From contig NZ_CP023067.1 of the NCBI RefSeq assembly GCF_002288525.1, positions 1,736,001-1,800,000 on the forward strand: a DNA stretch of 64,000 bases. Reading direction: 5' to 3'. Below the pieces are notes generated by a model, which searched no databases, was not told the DNA's origin, and saw nothing but the letters and a program-made list of their open reading frames with translations. A program made the translations under genes and the position numbers. Positions 52,236 through 59,781 of the stretch are shown here, in pieces. Position 1 is the first letter of the stretch; each line of letters starts with the position of its first letter. The stretch comes from Sinorhizobium sojae CCBAU 05684. Lineage in GTDB: Bacteria > Pseudomonadota > Alphaproteobacteria > Rhizobiales > Rhizobiaceae.

Positions 52236-53126
52236 TCAGTCCCATGCCGCGCCCTGCAGCGCGTTGAGGGGAAACTTCAGATAGCGGGCACCGTTCGACT
52301 CCGGTTCCGGCAGGCGTCCGGCGCGTATATTCACCAGCAGCGCATGCAGGATCAGCTTAGGCATCGGCAGCGTCTTGTCGCGCGCCTCGCGCAATTCCAC
52401 GAAGCCATCTTCGTTCATGCCGGCAAGATGCGGATTGGAGCGCTTCTCCTCGCCGACCGTGCTCTCCCAGCGCGCCTCGCGGCCGTCCGGCTGATAATCA
52501 TGCCCGGTGAAGAGGCGGGTTTCCTCCGGCAGGGCAAGGATCCTGCTGATCGAGCGCCACAATTGCCGCGCATCGCCACCGGGAAAATCCGCACGCGCCG
52601 TGCCGCTGTCCGGCATGAAAATCGTGTCGTGCACGAAGGCGGCATCGCCGATCACATAAGTGATCGAGGCGAGCGTGTGACCCGGCGAATAGATGACGTA
52701 CCCACCGATCGAGCCGACCGAAAAGCGCTCCCCGTCGGCGAAGAGGTGGTCCCATTGCGACCCGTCCGTTTCGAGTTCGGGCAAATTATAGATGCCCTTC
52801 CAAAGCCTCTGAACACGCACCACCTCCGAACCGATCCCGGTCGGCGCACCGGTCTTTTCCTTCAGATAGGCGGCGGCCGAGAGGTGGTCGGCATGGGGAT
52901 GGGTATCGAGGATCCATTCGACCGTCAGCCCCTTTGCGGCCACGTAGTCGAGGATCCGGTCCGCCTGCACCGTCGCGGTCGCGCCCGACTTCTCGTCGAA
53001 GTCGAGCACCGGGTCGATGATGACGCAGCGCTTGGTCAGCGGATCCGAAACCACATATTGGATGCTGCCCGTACGCTCCTCGTAAAAGCCTTTGACATCC
53101 GGCCTCGAAGTCGTTGCTGCAGGCAT
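52236..53126 (-). CDS. blh: Persulfide dioxygenase / beta-lactamase-like hydrolase (Blh)
   Basis: 296-residue metallo-beta-lactamase-fold enzyme of the ETHE1/Blh type. The metal motif THPHADH (residues 75-81) has His76, His78, Asp80 and His81; further ligands lie in YSPGHTLASI and DTIFMPDSGTARADFPGG, a GTARxDF motif diagnostic of persulfide dioxygenases. It oxidises glutathione persulfide to sulfite. It is the first gene of the operon behind the palindromic BigR site. In rhizobia and Agrobacterium the enzyme supports growth under sulfide stress. Confidence 0.92.
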   Translation of the reverse strand: MPAATTSRPDVKGFYEERTGSIQYVVSDPLTKRCVIIDPVLDFDEKSGATATVQADRILDYVAAKGLTVEWILDTHPHADHLSAAAYLKEKTGAPTGIGSEVVRVQRLWKGIYNLPELETDGSQWDHLFADGERFSVGSIGGYVIYSPGHTLASITYVIGDAAFVHDTIFMPDSGTARADFPGGDARQLWRSISRILALPEETRLFTGHDYQPDGREARWESTVGEEKRSNPHLAGMNEDGFVELREARDKTLPMPKLILHALLVNIRAGRLPEPESNGARYLKFPLNALQGAAWD

Positions 53127-53145
53127 TGGTGCCTCCGTTTACGTT

Positions 53146-53178
53146 ATCAATATACAATTAAATATATTGTATATTGAT
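53146..53178. promoter_or_regulatory. 33-bp AT-rich palindrome, probable BigR operator/promoter
   Basis: ATCAATATACAAT (53146-53158) and ATTGTATATTGAT (53166-53178) are perfect 13-bp inverted arms around a 7-bp AT spacer, 20 bp upstream of the blh start. BigR-type repressors bind such AT-rich palindromes overlapping the -10 region. The stretch is strongly AT-rich in a GC-rich genome. It is the likely sole control site for the five-gene operon. Confidence 0.8.
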
Positions 53179-53374
53179 TGCCTGAACAAGTCCGTTGCGG
53201 GGCTGCGGCAATTTGACCGCCGCGCCTGTAACGGAGCGCTGAAAGCAAGAATTATCGCACGGCCGCTGGCCCACCCGCGATCAAAATTGGTGTTGCAGCG
53301 GCGCGCAGGCAAAGCCGCATTGAGCCTATGATTCGTGCCTTGCGAGAATCGGGGCCGGCTTTCGGCACCGTGCG

Positions 53375-53416
53375 CTAAGCAGGCATTCGCGGGTTTCCCC
53401 ACGAATGCCTGCTTAG
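53375..53416. other. Perfect 15-bp-stem hairpin downstream of TauE/SafE gene
   Basis: CTAAGCAGGCATTCG (53375-53389) pairs perfectly with CGAATGCCTGCTTAG (53402-53416); inside the 12-base loop GGG/CCC forms a second stem. It lies 62 bp after the stop of the TauE/SafE gene at 53478 and 200 bp before the BigR promoter. It can terminate that gene or insulate the two sulfur units. There is a weak T-rich run only on the plus strand side. The rest of the 53127-53477 gap has no gene. Confidence 0.5.
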
Positions 53417-53477
53417 ATTCCTTTGTTTTGCCGCAGGTTCTGATCGCAAAACCGTGACACACTTTTGCGGAACCTGC

Positions 53478-54299
53478 TCAGCCATAGAGGCTATAGAAGA
53501 ACCGGAACGCGATCAGCGTCATGAAGATGCCGAAGCCGGCCTCGAGTTGGCGCCGGCCCATGGCATGGGCGAGTGCCACCCCAACCGGCGCGACCAGGAG
53601 CGTGATCGGGATGATCAGCCCCACGGCAATCCAATTGATGAAACCCGTCGAAAGCGGCGGCAGACCCGCCTCGCCCCAACCGGCCCAGACATAGCCGAAC
53701 AGGCCCGGGATCGAGATCAGTACGCCGACCCCGGAAGAAGTCGCGACCGCCTGGTGGATCGGCCGGCTGTAGAGGGTCATGAAGGTGTTGTTCAGCACCC
53801 CGCCGCCGACCCCCATAAGGCCGGAGAGAACACCGATCGCCACGCCGACCAGCCATTTGACCGGATTATTCGGAAGATCCGCGCCGATGCGCCAGCTTGC
53901 CCGGTTGAAGATCATCCGGAAGGCGATGGCAAGGGCGATCACCGCAAAGATCAGCCGCAGCGTTTCGCTGCTGACATAGGCTGCTATCACGGTGGCGAGA
54001 ATGGCGCCGAGTGGCACGGCGACGAGCCAGTTGCGCAAGAGATCGATGTCGACGACCCCGCGCCGGTAGTGCGACAGGAAGGAACGCACCGATGTCGGCA
54101 CGATAATCGCGAGCGACGTGCCGACGGACAGATGCATCCTCACTGCATCGTCGACGCCGAGAAGGCCGAAGACCTGATAGAAGACCGGCACCAGGATCGC
54201 GCCGCCGCCGATGCCGAACAGGCCGGCCAATACACCCGCAACCACGCCGGCCGCAGCCAGCGCCAGCGCGAACATCATCAGTTCCGTAATCGGCGGCAT
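53478..54299 (-). CDS. Sulfite exporter TauE/SafE family protein (second)
   Basis: 273-residue TSUP membrane protein, about eight helices, with both family repeats: GVVAGVLAGLFGIGGGAILVPVFYQ at the start and IGVLSGLMGVGGGVLNNTFMTLY in the middle. It differs clearly from the protein at 50287, so the two are not recent copies. It lies upstream of the persulfide operon with its own leader. Export of sulfite or a sulfonate-derived anion is the family role; substrate unconfirmed. Confidence 0.88.
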   Translation of the reverse strand: MPPITELMMFALALAAAGVVAGVLAGLFGIGGGAILVPVFYQVFGLLGVDDAVRMHLSVGTSLAIIVPTSVRSFLSHYRRGVVDIDLLRNWLVAVPLGAILATVIAAYVSSETLRLIFAVIALAIAFRMIFNRASWRIGADLPNNPVKWLVGVAIGVLSGLMGVGGGVLNNTFMTLYSRPIHQAVATSSGVGVLISIPGLFGYVWAGWGEAGLPPLSTGFINWIAVGLIIPITLLVAPVGVALAHAMGRRQLEAGFGIFMTLIAFRFFYSLYG

Positions 54300-54394
54300 G
54301 AAATATCCCAGGGCGCTGAAGCGGGCAACGGACGTGGCCCGTTTTGAAACGCCACCACTGTCATGAAACGGTGATGCTTTTCAATCACTTTGGA

Positions 54395-54491
54395 GCCGCT
54401 GGAGCGACCTCGCTCCCGTGATTTGCACCGGAGCCTTCCCCTGTAACAAGCTCCGGGCCTTTCGGCCCGCGCACCCCGCCGGCCTTTTTTT
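54395..54491 (+). ncRNA. Candidate structured small RNA or leader
   Basis: Three successive hairpins can form in the gap between the TauE/SafE promoter side and the extensin-like gene stop: GGAGCG/CGCTCC (54401-54416), CCGGAGC/GCTCCGG (54428-54456) with a C-rich loop CTTCCCCTGTAACAA, and CGGGCC/GGCCCG (54454-54469). A T7 run follows (54485-54491). A CUUCCCC loop can pair with Shine-Dalgarno sequences, as in known alphaproteobacterial sRNAs. The terminator-like end is not perfect and strand choice is uncertain. Confidence 0.35.
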
Positions 54492-54598
54492 GTCCGCTCA
54501 AAAGCGCGTCGCGGTCAAGCTACTCGACGTACTCGTGCAACCCGCTTCATGTCCTTGTATTGATGCGTATCGTTCCCAAAGACGGCTGCACAGGTGCA

Positions 54599-55834
54599 CT
54601 AATCGCAATGCCGGTAACCGGATTTGCGCGTCCTCAAGTCGAAGTGGAAGTGATCCTTGTGGTGCCGATCGCTACCCGGGCCGAGCACGGTGTTGAAATA
54701 TTTGCAGCTATCGGCGCGCACGGCCTTCAGGAGCCCACGCTCGCGGAAGGCGAAGAGGCCTTTCTTGCGCACATCGATCTTCTTGCCGTTCTTCAGCACG
54801 AACTTGCCGACGTCGATCGCATTGCCGCGGGCATGCTCGGACATCGGATTGCCCCGGCGCGAGTTCATCGTGCGGCAGGAATAGCCGCCGAGCGGCCGGA
54901 TCGTCTTGACCCCCGACCAGTAGCGATAGCGCGAGGACGGCGCGAGCTCATATTTCACCCACTTCGCAAAAGCCGCCGTAACCTGGCAGTTTAGCTTCAC
55001 CGCCGGCTTCACATCGATGTTGCCGGAAAGGCCGCTGAGCTCGACCGGATAGTCAATGCCGCAGGACGGTCCGTCATGGATGCGCGGGAGGTCGCGGTAG
55101 ACGACGCCGAGCTTTTTCAACTGCTGCCGGCAGGCAATTTCCGAGGCCGGCATCCGACCAGTATAGTCCGGCGCCGCCAGCGGATTACGGGCGCGCGGCA
55201 GGAAGGCGACCTGCTGCTCCTCGATGCGCCGCGGCCCCCGCTGCTTTACGGGGGAACGCGTCGTCTCGACGGAACCGGTCGAGCTCCGCGCCGGCGCCAG
55301 CGGCGGCAGGTCGGGGTCGTAGCCAAGGTCCGCCTGTTGCGGGGCCGGCGGTGCCGCCGGTCCGCCGAGCTGGCGCACAGTATCCCCGCCGATTCCGCCC
55401 ACCACCGGCTGCGCCGTGGCGGCCTCGGCGATCTGGTCGGATTGCTCCTCGGCAAGCCCGACCACCGGCTCGACGCCGAGCATCGCATCCATATTCACGC
55501 CTTCAGGCGGAATGCTCATCGGACCGGCGCTCGCCGTCATCGTTGCCGCAGGCTCGCTGTCGATCATCGGCAGCGCCCCAGGCCCAGCCGGATCGACCGG
55601 CAATCCGGCATCCGACGCCTCGCTGAAGCTCGGCACCGGCGCCGCCGGATAGGCAGCGGTCAGTTCCTGCTCCGGATTGGGCAGCACACGGCTCGGCCTG
55701 ATGGCGCCGACCCTGGAATCCGAATCGATCCTCGCCGGCGGCGAAAGAATGTCGGTCGTGCAGGCGACAAGGGAAGCGGAGAGAAGCAGCGCCGTGAAGG
55801 GCCGGTGGAGAAGAGAAACATACGCCATACCCAT
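54599..55834 (-). CDS. Extensin-family lipoprotein
   Basis: 411-residue lipoprotein: the signal peptide ends with the lipobox LVAC, then a long Pro/Ala-rich disordered region of about 220 residues, then a C-terminal extensin-like domain (about 240-410) with QQLKKLGVVYRDLPRIHDGPSCGIDYPVELSG, RTMNSRRGNPMSEHARGNAIDVGKF and HHKDHFHFDL. The His/Asp pattern HARGNAIDVGKF...DHFHFDL resembles DD-carboxypeptidase-type metal sites, so it may act on peptidoglycan. It is anchored in the envelope. A conserved Cys is at the extreme C-terminus (RHCD). Confidence 0.88.
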   Translation of the reverse strand: MGMAYVSLLHRPFTALLLSASLVACTTDILSPPARIDSDSRVGAIRPSRVLPNPEQELTAAYPAAPVPSFSEASDAGLPVDPAGPGALPMIDSEPAATMTASAGPMSIPPEGVNMDAMLGVEPVVGLAEEQSDQIAEAATAQPVVGGIGGDTVRQLGGPAAPPAPQQADLGYDPDLPPLAPARSSTGSVETTRSPVKQRGPRRIEEQQVAFLPRARNPLAAPDYTGRMPASEIACRQQLKKLGVVYRDLPRIHDGPSCGIDYPVELSGLSGNIDVKPAVKLNCQVTAAFAKWVKYELAPSSRYRYWSGVKTIRPLGGYSCRTMNSRRGNPMSEHARGNAIDVGKFVLKNGKKIDVRKKGLFAFRERGLLKAVRADSCKYFNTVLGPGSDRHHKDHFHFDLRTRKSGYRHCD

Positions 55835-56142
55835 TGCCGCCTTCGTCCGTGGCGAGGCTCTGCGCTCCGCCGATGCGCCCCACGGCCCGAAGGTGAACGC
55901 CGGCTATGTCGCCATGCGGGCACGCGGCCGGAAAACTGTCTTTCCGGCCGACTTTATGCGAACAGGGTAAACGAAGCCTTGCGCCCCCACCCGCCGGTTG
56001 CGCTATCCTGCCCGTCTTAAGCGACGTCCCTTGGATCACGATGATTTCAGGTGGGATCGACCTAAATCATAAGCGGGTCCAACTCCAAGAAGTTGGCGCG
56101 GGATGCGGGCGGAAGAGCGAGCACACTTTTCCTTATCCCGCG

Positions 56143-56535
56143 CTAGCGGCATTCGCCGGGATAGAGGATCCGGAACCCGTCCACCCGAGCCATGCAGGCA
56201 TTGGCGAAGGTCTCGATCCGCCTTCCCCGCACGGCGCAGACCGGCGCGTATTCGCGGGTGCATATCCGCGGCGTCACCGGACGGAAATCCACGCGGCACG
56301 CGCCGCGATGCACGACACGGAAGCCGTCGACACGCGCGTGGCAGGCATTGGGGAAGGTGCGCAGCAGATCGCCGCGCTGGCCGCAAACCGGGGCATATTC
56401 CATCGTGCAAACCTGCGGCAGCGGCCTTGGCCCGGGACGCGGCTCCTCCACCACCACCGTGCAGGCGGAAAGAAGCCCGAGCGACAGCAGAATGGCGGCA
56501 CCGCGCGGCGACGCGAGAAGTTCAAAGGTCGACAT
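56143..56535 (-). CDS. Lipoprotein with two Kazal-type serine protease inhibitor domains
   Basis: 130-residue lipoprotein: lipobox LLSLGLLSAC at about 19-28, a short Pro/Arg linker, then two Kazal domains. Domain 1 has CTMEYAPVCGQRGDLLRTFPNAC...GAC; domain 2 has CTREYAPVCAVRGRRIETFANAC...GEC. Each shows the C-x6-7-P-V-C and N-A-C spacing of Kazal folds with the reactive loop before the second Cys. In eukaryotes they block serine proteases; in bacteria such secreted lipoproteins are rare and their target is unknown. GAGGAGG precedes the ATG. Confidence 0.87.
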   Translation of the reverse strand: MSTFELLASPRGAAILLSLGLLSACTVVVEEPRPGPRPLPQVCTMEYAPVCGQRGDLLRTFPNACHARVDGFRVVHRGACRVDFRPVTPRICTREYAPVCAVRGRRIETFANACMARVDGFRILYPGECR

Positions 56536-56728
56536 CGTATCCTCCTCGGCGGGGCGAGAGACCGAATTCGTCCTCGGCCCGGTTGCCCTTGGCATCCTGT
56601 CAAAACTTTTGGATGCAATCCAGCCGAACACGGAACGCGGCAACCGGTTCCCTGCGAATTCGGCTCCAACGAAAAGCCCGCGTTCTTTCGAACGCGGGCC
56701 GGATTTTCGAACGTGCCAGCAGCGTTTG

Positions 56729-58543
56729 TCAGGCGGCCTTGACGTAGCCCGTCTGTCGCGGCTGCTCCTGCAGCTGGAATTTCTGCAGAAGAGACTTCAG
56801 CTCGCGGCTTTCCTGCGCCAGCATCTGACTTGCGGCGGTCGTCTCCTCGACCATAGCCGCATTCTGCTGCGTCATCTGGTCCATGCTGTTGACGGACGTG
56901 TTGACCTCCTGGAGGCCGGTCGCCTGTTCCCGGGCGGCCGTGGCGATCGAGGCGACCTGCTCGTTCACGCGGTTGACGAGCGTTTCGATCTCCATCAGCG
57001 CGTCGCCGGTCGAGCGGACGAGTTCCACGCCGGCACCGACCTCGTGGACCGAGGCGTTGATCAGTTCCTTGATCTCCTTGGCGGCACCGGCCGAGCGCTG
57101 GGCGAGTTCGCGCACTTCCTGGGCGACGACCGCAAAGCCGCGCCCTGCCTCGCCGGCCCGCGCTGCCTCCACGCCCGCATTAAGGGCGAGCAGGTTCGTC
57201 TGGAAGGCGATCTCGTCGATGACGCCGATGATCTGGCTGATGCGGCTGGAAGAGCTCTCGATCCGCCCCATGGCATCGACGGCATTGCGCACGATCCCGC
57301 CGGATTTCGCCGCGCTCGCCTTGGTCTCGTTGACCATGTCGCGAGCCTCGTTCGCCCGGTCGGACGCGTGGCGAACGGTCGAGGTGATCTCGTCGAGCGC
57401 GGCCGCGGTTTCCTCCAGGGCGGCGGCCTGCTGCTCCGTGCGGCGGGCCAGGTTGTTCGCCGCCTCGGAAATGTCGCCGGCGCTGCCGTAAACCACTTCG
57501 GTCGAATGCGAGATGGCGCGGACGACGTCGCGCAGCGCAGAGACGGCCGCGTTGAAGTCGTCCTTCAGCTTACCGTATTCCGGCGCGATGCGCGCGACCT
57601 CGGCGGTGAGGTCGCCGGCAGCTAGCCGCTCCAGCGCCGCGCCGATCGTGTCCATCGCTTCGGCCTGCGCCGCGGCCGTCGAGCGCTGGCGCTCCTCGTT
57701 GCCGCGCCGTTCGGCGTCCAGCCGGTCCTGCTGCTCCGCTTCACGCGAGCGCAGATCCAGCCGCTCCCGGACCGAATCACGGAGGACGACGAGCACCTTC
57801 GCCATCTGCCCGATCTCGTCGCCGCGGTCGGTTTCCGGAACTTCGGCGGAAACGTCCTCGTCGGCGATCGCCCGCATCGAAGTCATCAGCCGGCCGACCG
57901 GACGCACGACGCTGCGCACGATTGCAAGAGCTGCGGCGATCGTCACCAGTCCGGCCGCGGCGAGAAGCGCGACCACCTCCAGGGCTCCGTTGCGGAACAC
58001 CACCGCGAGGTCGTCGGCATAGACACCGGTGCCGACCACCCAGCCCCACGGCTTGAAGCCGGCCACATGCGAATATTTCAGCACCGGCTCATCGGCGCCC
58101 GGTTTCGGCCAGTGGTAATCGACGAAGCCCTTGCCCTGGGCTTGGACGGTCTTGACGAATTCGACGAACAGGAATTTCCCGTGCGGATCCTTGTTCTGGG
58201 AGAGGTCCTTGCCATCCAGTTCCGGCTTGATCGGATGCATCACCATCGTCGGATGCATGTCGTTGACCCAGAAATAGCCGCTGTCCTGGTAGCGCATCGC
58301 CTTGATGGCTTCGAGCGCCCGCTGCTGTGCTTCCTCGCGCGACATCGTCCCCGCGACCTCGAGCTTGTGATAGGACTCGAAAATCGCGATCGCATTGTCG
58401 TTCATCGCCGCGAGCATCGCCTTGCGCTCGGCTACCAGCTGCTTGTCAGCCTCGAACAGGCCGAACACCAGAGCGGCCGCCATGGCGAGCAGCGCAACGG
58501 CCACCAGCGCATAGAGACGCGCGGCAATCGAAAATCTCTTCAT
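56729..58543 (-). CDS. Methyl-accepting chemotaxis protein with a Cache sensor (McpV-like)
   Basis: 604-residue chemoreceptor: membrane helix 1 (about 8-30), a single Cache sensor of about 155 residues with [27 protein letters not shown] and [18 protein letters not shown], helix 2 (about 190-215), HAMP, and a signalling domain with [24 protein letters not shown]. Single-Cache receptors of this type bind small carboxylates; in S. meliloti McpV senses acetate-like ligands, and this protein resembles it in architecture. GGAGG precedes the ATG. It is transcribed alone. Confidence 0.9.
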   Translation of the reverse strand: MKRFSIAARLYALVAVALLAMAAALVFGLFEADKQLVAERKAMLAAMNDNAIAIFESYHKLEVAGTMSREEAQQRALEAIKAMRYQDSGYFWVNDMHPTMVMHPIKPELDGKDLSQNKDPHGKFLFVEFVKTVQAQGKGFVDYHWPKPGADEPVLKYSHVAGFKPWGWVVGTGVYADDLAVVFRNGALEVVALLAAAGLVTIAAALAIVRSVVRPVGRLMTSMRAIADEDVSAEVPETDRGDEIGQMAKVLVVLRDSVRERLDLRSREAEQQDRLDAERRGNEERQRSTAAAQAEAMDTIGAALERLAAGDLTAEVARIAPEYGKLKDDFNAAVSALRDVVRAISHSTEVVYGSAGDISEAANNLARRTEQQAAALEETAAALDEITSTVRHASDRANEARDMVNETKASAAKSGGIVRNAVDAMGRIESSSSRISQIIGVIDEIAFQTNLLALNAGVEAARAGEAGRGFAVVAQEVRELAQRSAGAAKEIKELINASVHEVGAGVELVRSTGDALMEIETLVNRVNEQVASIATAAREQATGLQEVNTSVNSMDQMTQQNAAMVEETTAASQMLAQESRELKSLLQKFQLQEQPRQTGYVKAA

Positions 58544-58736
58544 TAGTGCCTCCAACGAGAAAGTTCCCCCACTCAGAGCCTGCAGGATAGAAGAAGGGTT
58601 TTGCAAATATCCTAACAAAACCCCCAAAATATTAGGATCGACTTCGATTCGGCGATGGACGCCGCGGCAGTCGGAGCCTCTTCCTGCGCCAGCGGTCCTG
58701 CGCTAAACCTCCGGGTGAAACAGGGAGACTGGCGGA

Positions 58737-59123
58737 ATGACTGCAGTGATCAAGCCGAACGGCGAACTGACCTTGCGTACGCTGGCGATGCCGGGCGATG
58801 CCAATGCCGCCGGCGATATATTCGGTGGGTGGGTGATGGCGCAGATGGACCTCTCCTGCGGCATCCGTGCCGCCGAGCGCGCCCGCGGCCGCGTCGTCAC
58901 CGCCGCCGTCAAGGAAATGGCCTTCGCCCTGCCGGTGAAGATCGGCGACACGCTCTGCATCTATACGGATATCGTCACGGTCGGCCGCACCTCGATGACG
59001 CTGAAGGTCGAGGCCTGGGCACAGCGCTATCTCTCGCATGTGATGGAAAAGGTCACCGACGCCATCTTCGTGATGGTGGCGCTCGATGGCAACGGAAAAC
59101 CCACGCCGGTCCCTGAGGAATAG
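58737..59123 (+). CDS. Acyl-CoA thioesterase (YciA family)
   Basis: 128-residue hot-dog fold thioesterase: PGDANAAGDIFGGWVMAQMDLSCGIRAAERARG is the family signature (Asn/Asp and GGWxMAQMD), followed by VVTAAVKEMAFALPVKIGDTLCIYTDIV. It hydrolyses short- to medium-chain acyl-CoAs in the cytoplasm and forms hexamers. The start at 58737 is directly after GGGAGACT. It is divergent from the Cache receptor gene and followed by a dispersed palindromic repeat. Confidence 0.9.
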   Translation: MTAVIKPNGELTLRTLAMPGDANAAGDIFGGWVMAQMDLSCGIRAAERARGRVVTAAVKEMAFALPVKIGDTLCIYTDIVTVGRTSMTLKVEAWAQRYLSHVMEKVTDAIFVMVALDGNGKPTPVPEE

Positions 59124-59166
59124 GGCTTTCCACACTTGCATCGTCTTGGGATTGCCCCTCACCTAG

Positions 59167-59192
59167 CCCTCTCCCCGCATGCGGGGAGAGGG
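59167..59192. repeat. Dispersed 26-bp perfect palindrome
   Basis: CCCTCTCCCCGC-AT-GCGGGGAGAGGG is a perfect palindrome. It has the same arms as the element at 11040-11065 and relatives at 62358-62378 (inside uvrB) and 62806-62830. It lies between two convergent genes and can serve as a bidirectional terminator. Confidence 0.75.
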
Positions 59193-59235
59193 TGCCCGGG
59201 AGGGCGGATGAGGGGCAAACCGCAGCCCTCACCCC

Positions 59236-59589
59236 TCATCCCTTGAATATAAACGACGCCCCCGCCGCGATCAGCGCGAAGCCGATGAGCTGGTGCCAGC
59301 CGATCGGCTCCTTCAGCCATAAGACGGAGAAGACGACGAAGATGGTGAGCGTGATCACCTCCTGCATCGTCTTCAATTGCGCCGCCGAATAGACGGTGTG
59401 ACCGATGCGGTTGGCCGGCACCGCCAGCCAATATTCGAAGAAGGCGATGCCCCAGCTCGCGACGATGACGACGTAGAGCGGCGAATGGGAGAACTTCAGG
59501 TGCCCATACCAGGCGAAAGTCATGAACACGTTTGAAGCGAGCAGCAGCAGAACCGGCCAGACATAGGCGGCATTAATGGCGAAGGGCAT
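59236..59589 (-). CDS. DMT superfamily protein, DUF486
   Basis: 117-residue membrane protein with four transmembrane helices: WPVLLLLASNVFMTFAWYGHL, VVIVASWGIAFFEYWLAVPANRIG, AQLKTMQEVITLTIFVVFSVLWL and GWHQLIGFALIAAGASFIF. This matches the DUF486 family, a small DMT-like transporter-type protein related to EamA halves. It would work as an oligomer. The start at 59589 has GAGG upstream and matches family length; a longer frame contains doubtful residues. Confidence 0.85.
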   Translation of the reverse strand: MPFAINAAYVWPVLLLLASNVFMTFAWYGHLKFSHSPLYVVIVASWGIAFFEYWLAVPANRIGHTVYSAAQLKTMQEVITLTIFVVFSVLWLKEPIGWHQLIGFALIAAGASFIFKG

Positions 59590-59781
59590 GGAATCCTCGG
59601 GAGGAAGCGAATCGACATCGTGGACGATGCCGAGCGGAAATAGCGGCGGCAAGGGACTTGATGGCACAATCCCTGCCTCCCTCACGCCTGTGCAGCAAAC
59701 CCCGGAAAACCCATCGCACCGTTTCCCTTTTGTACTCCCTCCCCCTTCCCTTTCGAGCGGAGTCTCTCCATATTCGCGGCC

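Noticed and set aside
53478-54347. Long plus-strand frame opposite the second TauE/SafE gene
   Set aside because: Composition (Arg/Asp/His-rich) is that of an antisense shadow; the minus strand has eight hydrophobic helices and family motifs.
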